From positions 455,825 through 519,824 of the forward strand of contig NZ_RHNW01000001.1 in NCBI RefSeq assembly GCF_003946045.1: a stretch of DNA of 64,000 nucleotides, in the 5' to 3' direction. Both the position numbers and the translations under genes were made by a program. The notes under the pieces were generated by a model that was given only the letters and a program-made list of their open reading frames with translations, had not been told where the DNA came from and made no database searches. The DNA comes from Levilactobacillus mulengensis (GTDB lineage: Bacteria; Bacillota; Bacilli; Lactobacillales; Lactobacillaceae). Positions 9,726 through 17,394 of the stretch are shown here, in pieces (position 1 is the first letter of the stretch; each line of letters starts with the position of its first letter).

Positions 9726-9929
9726 CCAAGCTAGTCTGAGTGACCAGAGGCGGGTCAACCTGATCTGCTGTGTCGGTGGTCTTAGCTGAGTGATTTTCTC
9801 AGCTTAGAGCACGGGACGACCTTGGAAACTCGCGGTTCACAGCGAGGTTTCAGACCGCCTCTCAGGCTGGGACCGTTCCCCACAGCAGAGCAGGTTGAAC
9901 CCGCCGCCGGGAACGCATGACTAGCTCGG
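9726..9929 (+). repeat. Structured dispersed element, copy A
   Basis: One of six copies of a ~200-370 bp element. The closing stem is CCAAGCTAGTC (9726-9736) with GACTAGCTCGG (9919-9929). The second stem is GGCGGGT/ACCCGCC, AACCTG/CAGGTT and CTGCTGTG/CACAGCAG. Internal hairpins are AGCTGAG/CTCAGCT and GAAACTCGC/GCGAGGTTTC. Shared core words are AGTGACCAGAGGCGG, CTGTGTCGGTGGTC and CGCCGGGAACG. The right end abuts the trmB stop codon, and the element is antisense to both neighbouring genes. No protein is encoded. Confidence 0.85.
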
Positions 9930-9930
9930 A

Positions 9931-10581
9931 CTAGGCCTTTTTAACTGGAAAATGGGCGATGACTTGGTAGATGGGACCCTTAGCCGAGAACTTTTGCTCG
10001 TACTCCGTCTGGATGTCTTCCACACCATCGGTAGCGGCGTGTAGGTCGAGCCAGACGCCGTCAAAGACCATGCCGAAGTTGTTCAAGCTCCCTAAGGAAT
10101 ACTCAAACAGGCCGCGATTATCGGTCTTGAATTGAACGGACCCTTCTGGCTGTAAGACATCGGCGTAGTGCGCCAAAAAGACGGGCGACGTTAACCGGCG
10201 CTTCTCATGACGCGTCTTAGGCCATGGGTCAGAGAAGTTCAGGTATAACCCCGCAACTTCCCCAGGAGCGAAGAAGGTGTTGATGGCTTCACCATCCGTG
10301 TGCACCAATTGGATGTTCGTCAGCTCACTGGCCACGACCTTTTTCAAGGCAGCCGCGATCACAGAAAATTGGATTTCAATCCCAATAAAGTTGTGGTCGG
10401 GATGAGCCTTGGCCATTTCAACGATGAACTGGCCCTTCCCAGTACCAATTTCGACAAATAAGGGTTGGTCCTTCGGGAAGCGACTTTGCCAGTTGCCCTT
10501 CAAGGGTTCTGGTTCACTCACCAATCGTTCGGTGTGTTCGGCCACATAGTCCTTGGCCCACGGTTTATTACGTACACGCAA
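9931..10581 (-). CDS. trmB: tRNA (guanine-N7-)-methyltransferase
   Basis: 216-residue class I SAM methyltransferase that makes m7G46 in tRNA. The SAM-binding motif is FVEIGTGKGQFIVEMA near residues 41-56, and the family-specific FSDPWPKTRHEKRRL sits near residue 117. The start codon is TTG at 10581, supported by AAGGAGG 8 nt upstream. It lies downstream of the APH-like kinase gene, the neighbourhood seen in Bacillus (ytmP-trmB). The stop codon is directly next to structured element A. Confidence 0.95.
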   Translation of the reverse strand: MRVRNKPWAKDYVAEHTERLVSEPEPLKGNWQSRFPKDQPLFVEIGTGKGQFIVEMAKAHPDHNFIGIEIQFSVIAAALKKVVASELTNIQLVHTDGEAINTFFAPGEVAGLYLNFSDPWPKTRHEKRRLTSPVFLAHYADVLQPEGSVQFKTDNRGLFEYSLGSLNNFGMVFDGVWLDLHAATDGVEDIQTEYEQKFSAKGPIYQVIAHFPVKKA

Positions 10582-10646
10582 TGTAAAATCCTCCTTGTTA
10601 GCACAACGGCGGGCGCGAGGTTTGTCCCCGCTCCCGCCGACGTTAT

Positions 10647-11438
10647 TTAATCAGTTACTGACTCACGCGTCAGCTTTTCGAGTAAAATTAAATGTTGATT
10701 CATGATTTGAAAACGCTGTTGGTGGAAACTCTCCGCGATAACGCTCAAGCAGTGCACCCGCGCATACCAGTTGACCCGCGCGGTCAGGTCCGGCGTTGTC
10801 GTCTCGCCGTAATCCTGTAACCAACGCTGCCACTCTTCCAGGGGCACGTACTCACAGAGCAGTGCACCCAGGTCGAAGGCGGGATCCGCGAACGTGGCTG
10901 CGTCCCAATCCACCAGGTAAAGCCGTTGGCGGTCGGATAACAACCAGTTCTTATGATTCAAATCACCATGACAAACTTCATAATGCGTCTTGGGCAGTTG
11001 CGGTTGCTCGTTTTGCAAGGTCGCAAAGGCTGATTGGATCAGCGGATGTTGGCGCAGGTCAGCGGCTAAGGCTGGCTGTAAGCGAGTTAACAACTGGGCG
11101 GGCGTGGTAAATCGTCCGCCGACTTTTAATAACATATCATGAAGCAGATGAGAATGATGGACCCGGTGGAGCAAGCGGGCGACCCGCTCTTCACGCATTT
11201 CACTGCGCCGTAGCGTCCGACCGTTTAGCCATTCCTGGGCCGTCATGACGTCGCCGGTGGCCAAACGTTTGGTCCAGACGAGCCGTGGCGTAATGCCCTC
11301 CATGGAGAGAGCCGCTAGAAACGGTGACGCGTTTTGTTTTAAGAACACCTTTTGTGACGCCTTGGTTCCCATGTACGCCGTGCCCGTATTACCGCCCAGC
11401 GGATACAGACTCCAGCCGTCACTAATATCTAGTGCCAT
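10647..11438 (-). CDS. APH/choline kinase-like phosphotransferase (YtmP type)
   Basis: 263-residue protein of the aminoglycoside phosphotransferase/choline kinase fold. Brenner-type catalytic motif CHGDLNHKNWLL near residue 178 and metal-binding LVDWDAATFADPAFDLG near residue 195 are intact. ATG 11438 is chosen because GAGGAGG lies about 10 nt upstream; an in-frame GTG at 11447 sits almost on the ribosome binding site. The gene precedes trmB, as ytmP does in Bacillus. The substrate is unknown, and there is no reason to call it an antibiotic resistance gene. Confidence 0.82.
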   Translation of the reverse strand: MALDISDGWSLYPLGGNTGTAYMGTKASQKVFLKQNASPFLAALSMEGITPRLVWTKRLATGDVMTAQEWLNGRTLRRSEMREERVARLLHRVHHSHLLHDMLLKVGGRFTTPAQLLTRLQPALAADLRQHPLIQSAFATLQNEQPQLPKTHYEVCHGDLNHKNWLLSDRQRLYLVDWDAATFADPAFDLGALLCEYVPLEEWQRWLQDYGETTTPDLTARVNWYARVHCLSVIAESFHQQRFQIMNQHLILLEKLTRESVTD

Positions 11439-11499
11439 GCGTGCCACCCCTCCTCGATTTGTCAGCTATTATTAATTCTATGGGGAAATGGTGGCCACG

Positions 11500-12726
11500 T
11501 CAAGCCTTATTTTTATCGGCACGCGCTAACCGTTGCGGCGTGTAGATTCTAGCAAGATACCAAACTTCGACGGCCTCGACCAGCAAGGTGATTCCCGCCG
11601 TTTCCAACTGCCGATTGGCAATCACGACGACCACCCACAACAGGAGCGCCGCCGTGCTGAGAATCAGCGTGACCAATTTGACGAAACTCTTGAGCCGAAA
11701 CTCTGGCAGGACGGGATAAACGTGCGTGAAGACCACGTCGTCGTACTGCTGGAAGAATGGCAGAAGCTGGAAACCAATCAGGTAGATGAACAGAGCCGCC
11801 AGGAAGACGGGCAACCACTGCCCGCGCACGAAGTACAGCAGGAGCATGCCGATGACCGTCAGGCGAACGACCAACCCACTGAAATCGGTGCCCCGGACCA
11901 TCCCGCGGCTAAACAGGTACAGGTACGTTTGACTGTGCTTGGGTTTGATCCCGGTAAAGAGCCAGTCCAGGTAACGCCGCCGCTTGATGGTGCCCGAAAC
12001 CATCGGCACCTCGGTAAAAAGATTGAAGAAACGGTAAATCCCCAGCATCCGGTTGTCTTCGAGCTTGATCTGCTCGCGCCAGCGAATCTGTTGCTTTTGC
12101 CAATGTTGTTGGAACCAAACGGCCACTGCCCCGTCAGCGACGAGAGCCAGCACCAAGGCCACGTAAGGCGTGACCCACAGGCCGCTAGCAATCACGATGA
12201 TGGCTAGTAACCACTTGAATCCCCACTGGTTCATCCGGCGTTGCCCGGTCACCTGGTAGGCACTGGCCAGGTCCAACCGGAGGAGGCTATCCTTCAAGAC
12301 GATTTGAGCCACCGCGAGGATCAGAATCTTAGCCACGGTCCAGTGCAGGGCCACACTCAGAAATGATGCCAGAATGAATAGCGTGATGACCTGCGTGCAT
12401 TGCGCCAGAAACTGGCTGTAACGCCGCGCGGCCACGAAGTAATCGTGCATCGCCCGCTCCTTTGGCAGGAGGAAGACACGGTCGGCATCCTCAATCAGCG
12501 TCGCGAACCGACCAATCTGGGCCACGATGACCAACACCAGCAACGCTACTACCGGCGCCCACCACAGGCCCGGCTTTAATGATTTTAAAATGTTGGAGTA
12601 GCCCAGTCCCAGGCCACCCATGAAGAACAGTAACGCAAAGACGAAGAAATCATTGAACACCAGCCGCAAATACTTGGCCATTTCCCGGAGATGGCGCTGC
12701 AGCCGGTTCTTGAATAACTCTCTCAT
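11500..12726 (-). CDS. ecsB: ABC transporter permease EcsB
   Basis: 408-residue polytopic membrane protein of the EcsB family, with roughly eight to ten hydrophobic segments and basic loops. It overlaps the end of ecsA by 4 nt (ATGA), so the pair is translationally coupled. In Bacillus the Ecs exporter affects protein secretion, competence and regulated proteolysis through the site-2 protease RasP; the exported substrate is still debated. The proximity to hit and prsA, all secretion-related in Bacillus (ecs-hit-prsA region), supports orthology. Confidence 0.9.
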   Translation of the reverse strand: MRELFKNRLQRHLREMAKYLRLVFNDFFVFALLFFMGGLGLGYSNILKSLKPGLWWAPVVALLVLVIVAQIGRFATLIEDADRVFLLPKERAMHDYFVAARRYSQFLAQCTQVITLFILASFLSVALHWTVAKILILAVAQIVLKDSLLRLDLASAYQVTGQRRMNQWGFKWLLAIIVIASGLWVTPYVALVLALVADGAVAVWFQQHWQKQQIRWREQIKLEDNRMLGIYRFFNLFTEVPMVSGTIKRRRYLDWLFTGIKPKHSQTYLYLFSRGMVRGTDFSGLVVRLTVIGMLLLYFVRGQWLPVFLAALFIYLIGFQLLPFFQQYDDVVFTHVYPVLPEFRLKSFVKLVTLILSTAALLLWVVVVIANRQLETAGITLLVEAVEVWYLARIYTPQRLARADKNKA

Positions 12727-13457
12727 GCGCGGTCGACCTTGGTCATCGACAGGTAAATATCATTCAGCGATTCCCCCGCTTCCGGAAGAGCGGCTTGCAA
12801 TTCACTGAGAGTGCCTTCGGTCTTGACCTGGCCGTCGTGCAAGAGCACGAAGCGGTCACAGTACCGTTGGGCCGTATCCAACACGTGGGTCGACATCAAG
12901 ATGCTGGCCCCGGTCTTCTTACGGGCTTCGATTAAGTTTAAGAGGTCATTGACGGCCAGTGGGTCCAGGCCCAGGAAGGGTTCGTCAATGATGAACAGCT
13001 TGGCTTGGGTCAAAAAGGCACAGACGATCATGACCTTTTGCTTCATCCCCTTGGAAAAGTTGGCGGGGAACCAGTCAAGCTTGTTGTCTAATCGGAACGT
13101 CTTTAACAATTTATGCGCCGTGACCCAGGCCTTCTCCTGGTCCAGATCATAGGCCATCATGGTCATTTCCAAATGTTCTCGCAACGTGAGCTCCTGATAG
13201 AGCACCGGCGTTTCGGGAATGTAAGCAATCTGTTGTTTGTAGGCTTGGCTATCTTGATCAATAGTCACCCCGTTCAGACTGATTTTCCCTTTGTGGGGGG
13301 TCAGTAGGCCGATCACGTGATTAATTGTGGTCGATTTCCCGGCCCCGTTCAATCCAATGAGCCCAACTAATTCACCGTCTTTAACGTCAAAACTGATATC
13401 TTTTAAGACGGGAATTTGTGAGTAACCACCCACGACATGGCTGACTTCTAGTGCCAT
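12723..13457 (-). CDS. ecsA: ABC transporter ATP-binding protein EcsA
   Basis: 244-residue ATPase: Walker A GLNGAGKST near residue 38, a divergent signature FSKGMKQK near residue 135, and Walker B LFIIDEPFLGLD near residue 155, followed by the H-loop STH. ATG 13457 follows AAGGGA by about 6 nt; an upstream in-frame ATG would overlap that site. The promoter at 13494-13504 has an extended -10 (TGGTATAAT). It partners ecsB. Confidence 0.94.
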   Translation of the reverse strand: MALEVSHVVGGYSQIPVLKDISFDVKDGELVGLIGLNGAGKSTTINHVIGLLTPHKGKISLNGVTIDQDSQAYKQQIAYIPETPVLYQELTLREHLEMTMMAYDLDQEKAWVTAHKLLKTFRLDNKLDWFPANFSKGMKQKVMIVCAFLTQAKLFIIDEPFLGLDPLAVNDLLNLIEARKKTGASILMSTHVLDTAQRYCDRFVLLHDGQVKTEGTLSELQAALPEAGESLNDIYLSMTKVDRA

Positions 13458-13493
13458 TATGCATCCCTTCATTTCCTTTGAATTAACCGCCCT

Positions 13494-13504
13494 ATTATAC
13501 CATA
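13494..13504 (-). promoter_or_regulatory. Extended -10 promoter of ecsA
   Basis: On the minus strand TATGGTATAAT, a perfect TATAAT preceded by TGG, about 36 nt before the ecsA start. It lies between ecsA and the outer arm of structured element B. Confidence 0.6.
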
Positions 13505-13530
13505 CGTGGCCTTAGGGTTGCTTTTATCTT

Positions 13531-13875
13531 GTTGGCGGGGTGGGGCCTTCGTCTGCTTGACTTGTTCGGCGCCTAAGCCCGTAAGTCAAAAGATTAAGAA
13601 CACCTGACACTTGGCCGCCTGCGGCTTCCAGGTACTACGCCTGCTGTGGAGAACGGTTCCGGCCTGAGGAGCGGTCCTGCACCTCGCTTTGAAACCTCGC
13701 TTAGGGTCGCGAGTTTCCAAAGTCGTCCCGTGCTGTAGGCTGAGAAAGGCCCTCAGCCAACACCACCGACACAGCCGTCTCCGTACCTGGCTTCCTCCGG
13801 CTCTGATGGTGCGTTGTCCTTTCTTTTGGCTTGGAGCTTAGGGTCAAGGTCAAGGGCGAGGCCCGCCACGCCAAC
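13531..13875 (-). repeat. Structured dispersed element, copy B (long-arm form)
   Basis: Read on the minus strand it has the same core as copy A: GGCTGTGTCGGTGG, a GGCTGAG/CTCAGCC hairpin and a GGAAACTCGC/GCGAGGTTTC hairpin. The pairing is CCAGGTAC/GTACCTGG and GCTGTG/CACAGC. The two halves remain imperfectly complementary for another ~70 nt each side, out to GTTGGCG (13531) and CGCCAAC (13875), making one ~345 nt foldback. It is oriented toward ecsA. A 60-codon frame overlapping it is judged spurious. Confidence 0.8.
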
Positions 13876-14122
13876 TAGTTGGACGTAGGACCGGCCACGG
13901 ATGGGATAATCGGTCAGTTTCTGTTTGGTATGCACTTCTACCTTAATTGTACTTAGTCTTCACCACTTTACGTTGTCTTGCACTTTGAGCACACTTCTGC
14001 CATGGATTCACACCTTTACCAACTACAAACATGTGCGACCACCCACTACCATTATCAATCTTATACACCGCCTGTCACCCCCAGTCCCCCAGTCACTGGA
14101 CACCCCTGCTATATGATTACCA
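13876..14122. other. Spacer between structured elements B and C
   Basis: About 250 bp, C-rich on the plus strand in its second half. No ribosome binding site with a believable frame, and no terminator or known RNA, was recognised. It separates the inverted element pair. Confidence 0.4.
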
Positions 14123-14442
14123 CCTATTTTCATACACCAACTCGGATGCCCCAACCGACACCAGTGTCAGCTCCGGACAGGTCAACGGAGCCGGAGGCAG
14201 TCAGACCCGCCCCCCTGTGTCGGTGGTGTTAGTCTGAGCGATTTTTCTCAGGCTTACAGCACGGGATGTCTTTTGAGACCGGGTCTCAGGCTCAAAAGCA
14301 AGACTGAAGACCGCCCTTTGGCTTCGGTCGGTCCCCACAGGGGGGCGGGTCTGAACTGACGCAGGTGGAGTTGACCTGTCCGGAGCGGCTCCACGCTTGG
14401 GTCGTTGGTTGGGGTCCCCGGAGCAATGGTGTATAATGAGGG
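14123..14442 (+). repeat. Structured dispersed element, copy C
   Basis: The core carries CTGTGTCGGTGG and hairpins GTCTGAG/CTCAGGC and CTTTTGAG/GGCTCAAAAG. The closing stems are CAGT/ACTG, AGACCC/GGGTCT and CCCCTGTG/CACAGGGG, plus a perfect 17-bp outer stem at 14170-14186 and 14370-14386 (GCTCCGGACAGGTCAAC and its complement). Weaker pairing extends to 14123 and 14442. It shares the fold but little stem sequence with copy A. The right arm contains the hit promoter. Confidence 0.82.
14409..14437 (+). promoter_or_regulatory. Promoter of hit-prsA region, inside the arm of element C
   Basis: TTGGGG (14409-14414), 17 nt, TATAAT (14432-14437), about 32 nt upstream of the hit start. Both hexamers lie in the right arm of structured element C. 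Confidence 0.65.
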
Positions 14443-14468
14443 AAATCGAAGTGAAAGAAGGAGTTTTC

Positions 14469-14927
14469 ATGGATCAAATGACCCTAGAACCACACTACGC
14501 TGACGACTGTATCTTTTGTAAAATCTTAACCGGGGACATCCCCAGCTACACCGTTTACGAAGACAACATCGTCAAGGCATTTCTGGATATCTCGCAAGGG
14601 ACGCCCGGCCATACGTTGGTGATTCCGAAGACCCACGTTCAAGATATCTTTGCTTACGACGCCGACCTCGCTGCCGCCGTCTTCTCTCGGATTCCTAAGA
14701 TTGCGCGCGCCGTTAAGGCTTCTGACCCGGCCATCACCGGGATGAACATTTTAAACAATAATGGGAAAGTGGCTTACCAATCCGTTTTCCACTCCCACAT
14801 CCACCTGGTTCCTCGTTACACCGACCAGGATGACTTCAAGATGATCTTCAAAGACAACTCCGACAATTACACCCCCGCCGACTACGCTGCGATTCAAGAA
14901 AAAATCAAAGCACAATTGGAGGGTTAA
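14469..14927 (+). CDS. hit: HIT family protein
   Basis: 152-residue histidine triad nucleotide-binding protein, a hydrolase of AMP-lysine-type or dinucleotide substrates. The triad HSHIHLVPRY is near residue 100, and the N-terminal CIFCKILTGDIPSY has the zinc-type cysteines of many bacterial HIT proteins. ATG 14469 follows AAGGAG by 5 nt. It is followed at once by the small membrane protein gene and then prsA; hit lies between ecsA and prsA in Bacillus too. The physiological substrate is not known. Confidence 0.95.
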   Translation: MDQMTLEPHYADDCIFCKILTGDIPSYTVYEDNIVKAFLDISQGTPGHTLVIPKTHVQDIFAYDADLAAAVFSRIPKIARAVKASDPAITGMNILNNNGKVAYQSVFHSHIHLVPRYTDQDDFKMIFKDNSDNYTPADYAAIQEKIKAQLEG

Positions 14928-14929
14928 TT

Positions 14930-15250
14930 ATGGGACTTGGTCGTTTTCTAACGGGCACCACCCTCGCTGTCGGCGTTGGTTTGGCAGCCTACCTAACCCT
15001 CACGAAGCAGGACCCCCTTACCTGGGGCAAGAACGTCAAACAACAAGCTCAGCACACGGCCGCACAAATTGACGATATTCGTCAAGCCAAGGATCGCGTG
15101 GCACAACGCGCAACCGGATTGACGGCAGCCCTGACCGCTGCCCAACCGGTTTTGGATGACATTCAGACCGACGTCGATAAGTTTGCGTTTAAGATTGCCC
15201 CGCGGGTATCAGCGATTCAAGAAATTTTGGATGAACACGCTGGCGAGTAA
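14930..15250 (+). CDS. Small YtxH-like membrane-anchored protein
   Basis: 106 residues. The start ATG is 2 nt after the hit stop and uses GGAGGG at the end of hit, so the two are coupled. A single N-terminal hydrophobic segment (residues ~8-22) is followed by an Ala/Gln/Asp-rich, probably coiled-coil region, the look of YtxH-domain proteins. Genes of this kind sit between hit and prsA in other lactobacilli. Function unknown. Confidence 0.75.
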   Translation: MGLGRFLTGTTLAVGVGLAAYLTLTKQDPLTWGKNVKQQAQHTAAQIDDIRQAKDRVAQRATGLTAALTAAQPVLDDIQTDVDKFAFKIAPRVSAIQEILDEHAGE

Positions 15251-15362
15251 TTTTGAACTTTTTGTAAAGCTTTGCCGACCTTTTTCGGTTTGCCACTATT
15301 TGTGTTATGATGTTTGAGTATGGTGCTTGCACCAATTTTGATGAATGGATGTGTTGAGGAAT

Positions 15363-16286
15363 ATGAAGAAATGGTTTATCGCCTTCGCTGGCTTGTTACT
15401 GACTGTAACGCTTGCCGGTTGCGGCAGCCAAACCGTTGCCACCACTAACGGTGGTAAGATTACCGAAAGTGCGTACTACAGCAGTTTAAAGGGTACCTCT
15501 TCTGGTAAGCAAGTCTTGCAACAAATGATTTTGAACAAGGTCTTGGAAAAGCAATACGGTAGCAAGGTCAGCAAGTCTGCTGTTACCAAGCAATTCAATA
15601 CCTACAAATCACAATACGGTTCATCATTCAAGAGCGTTCTTTCCCAAAGTGGGATGACGGAATCCAGCTTAAAGACTGAAATCCGTTCGAACTTACTTTT
15701 GAAGGAAGCCGTTAAGGATAACGTGACGGTTAGTGACGCGCAACTCAAGAAGCAATTCAAGAGTTACCAACCAAAGGTCACCGTTGCCCACATCTTAGTA
15801 TCTAAGAAGTCCACTGCTAACACGGTTATCAGCGACTTAAAGGGTACCAAGAAGAGCAACTTGACTAGCGAATTCACGAAGTTAGCTAAGAAGTACTCTA
15901 CTGATACGGCTACCAAGAACAAGGGTGGTAAGTTGAGTGCCTTCGATAGCACCGACACTTCCCTGGACGCTACCTTTAAGAAGGCTGCCTTCAAGTTATC
16001 AACTGACGAATTCACCGCTACGCCTGTTAAGACGCAATACGGTTACCACGTCATCTTGATGTTGAAGAACCCTGGTAAGGGCACGATCAACGAACACAAG
16101 GCTGAATTGAAGAAGCAAATCATTGACAACGACATGAACGACAGCACCGTTCTGCACAACGTGGTTGCCAAGGTCTTGAAGAAGGGTAACGTTTCTATCA
16201 AGGATAGCGACTTGAAGAACATCCTTTCCGACTACCTCTCAACTAGCTCAAGTTCTAAGACGTCATCATCAGCTTCATCTAAATAA
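15363..16286 (+). CDS. prsA: Foldase lipoprotein PrsA (peptidyl-prolyl isomerase)
   Basis: 307-residue extracytoplasmic foldase anchored as a lipoprotein. The signal peptide ends in a lipobox LAGC at about residue 22. A parvulin rotamase domain follows at about 135-230, with VAHILVSKK at its start and YGYHVILML at its end. The C-terminus is a Ser/Lys tail. It helps fold exported proteins and penicillin-binding proteins. Start uncertain: ATG 15363 gives MKKW but GAGGA is only 2 nt away, whereas an in-frame ATG at 15345 would add MDVLRN. Codon use is strongly biased (AAG, TTC), suggesting high expression. Confidence 0.95.
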   Translation: MKKWFIAFAGLLLTVTLAGCGSQTVATTNGGKITESAYYSSLKGTSSGKQVLQQMILNKVLEKQYGSKVSKSAVTKQFNTYKSQYGSSFKSVLSQSGMTESSLKTEIRSNLLLKEAVKDNVTVSDAQLKKQFKSYQPKVTVAHILVSKKSTANTVISDLKGTKKSNLTSEFTKLAKKYSTDTATKNKGGKLSAFDSTDTSLDATFKKAAFKLSTDEFTATPVKTQYGYHVILMLKNPGKGTINEHKAELKKQIIDNDMNDSTVLHNVVAKVLKKGNVSIKDSDLKNILSDYLSTSSSSKTSSSASSK

Positions 16287-16303
16287 TTAAACGTTTCCGT
16301 TTG

Positions 16304-16335
16304 GGGCACCGATCATCTGGTCGGCGCCCTTTTTG
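16304..16335 (+). terminator. Terminator of prsA
   Basis: GGGCACCGA (16304-16312) pairs with TCGGCGCCC (16321-16329), followed by TTTTT. Confidence 0.9.
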
Positions 16336-16351
16336 TTTGCCCTGACAACTT

Positions 16352-16395
16352 AAAAAAGACGCCGCCAGTCTCCCGTGTGAGAGATTGACGACGTC
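16352..16395 (-). terminator. Terminator of the yhaO-yhaN-yhaM operon
   Basis: Imperfect hairpin GACGCCGCCAGTCTC / GAGAGATTGACGACGTC, with AAAAAA at 16352-16357 giving the T run on the minus strand, 11 nt after the yhaM stop. Confidence 0.85.
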
Positions 16396-16405
16396 CTATT
16401 TGACC

Positions 16406-17383
16406 TTAGTCTTCTGTTGGTGGTTGTGGCGTGGTGCTGGATGGCCGGTAGAAACGACGGCCGTCCATGGCGAAGACCCGTTCGGAGAATTCACCGGGTT
16501 CCGTGTGGGCCACGACCGTGTCGAGCATCATGATGGAGGCATCGAGTTCGTCCAATTGATGCAAAACGTCCGCCTCTCGCAAGGCTGGCCGCACCGGTGA
16601 GCCGTACTCGAGCAACCCATGGTGACTGAGAATCATGTGCCGGAGTAGCAGCACGTCCTCGGCCTGTGGATCAAGCTTCAGCGTGTCACAGGCCCGGACC
16701 AGTTCCCCATCGATCAACACGATGTGCCCGACCAGGTTGCCGGCCAGCGTGTAGACCGTCGACTTGGGCCCGGACAGTTCAATCGTCTTACCCAGGTCAT
16801 GCAGGATGGCTCCGGCGAATAGCAACGGTGCGTTCAGGTCTGTATACTGCTTCACGACCGCGTGCGCCAATTTCAAAATGGAAATCGTGTGGAATGCCAA
16901 GCCCCCTTGGAACGCGTGGTGGTTACTCTTGGCGGCCGGGTACGTGTAAAACTTATCCGCGTATTCCGCAATCAGCTTACGGACGAGCCGATTCCAGGTT
17001 GGCTGCGTGATTTCAAAAATGGTTTGGGTAATGTACTCTTCCATCTCCGCGCGTGACATGGGCGCCTGTTCAATAAAGGCGTTGGGATCACTCGGTTCAC
17101 CTGGATGGGTCAAGCGCAGATGGAAGATCTTGATTTGCGGGTGCGTTTGGTAGTTCTCGCGCTTTCCCTGTAAGTGCACGACCCGACCGGCCACGTAGTT
17201 TTCCGTGTCGTCCGGTGAGGCATCCCAGTATTTGCCAGAGATTTCACCCGACTGGTCCTCGAAGACCAGCGCGATGTATTGCTTCCCGTTCTTGGCCGTG
17301 CGGACGTCCGCCGACTTCAGGAGGACGAAGAGGTCAACGGCTTCGTCGACCCCATAGTCCATTAATTGTTTCGTTGCCGCCAT
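16406..17383 (-). CDS. yhaM: 3'-5' exoribonuclease YhaM
   Basis: 325-residue exonuclease: an N-terminal OB fold (residues ~15-95) followed by an HD domain with HHAFQGGLAFHT near 165 and AGAILHDLGKTIEL near 197. In Bacillus and streptococci YhaM trims short single-stranded 3' ends of RNA. The C-terminal tail is Pro/Thr-rich. It is last in the yhaO-yhaN-yhaM operon, 11 nt after yhaN, with GGAGG 7 nt before the ATG. The same trio occurs in Bacillus. Confidence 0.95.
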   Translation of the reverse strand: MAATKQLMDYGVDEAVDLFVLLKSADVRTAKNGKQYIALVFEDQSGEISGKYWDASPDDTENYVAGRVVHLQGKRENYQTHPQIKIFHLRLTHPGEPSDPNAFIEQAPMSRAEMEEYITQTIFEITQPTWNRLVRKLIAEYADKFYTYPAAKSNHHAFQGGLAFHTISILKLAHAVVKQYTDLNAPLLFAGAILHDLGKTIELSGPKSTVYTLAGNLVGHIVLIDGELVRACDTLKLDPQAEDVLLLRHMILSHHGLLEYGSPVRPALREADVLHQLDELDASIMMLDTVVAHTEPGEFSERVFAMDGRRFYRPSSTTPQPPTED

Positions 17384-17394
17384 ATGTGTCCCTC

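Noticed and set aside
10647..11438. Aminoglycoside resistance gene
   Set aside because: It has the kinase fold, but its position before trmB and its YtmP-like sequence indicate a housekeeping gene of unknown substrate.
13753..13935. 60-codon minus-strand frame
   Set aside because: It overlaps the paired arm and core of structured element B, is not kept in the other copies and has no good start signal.
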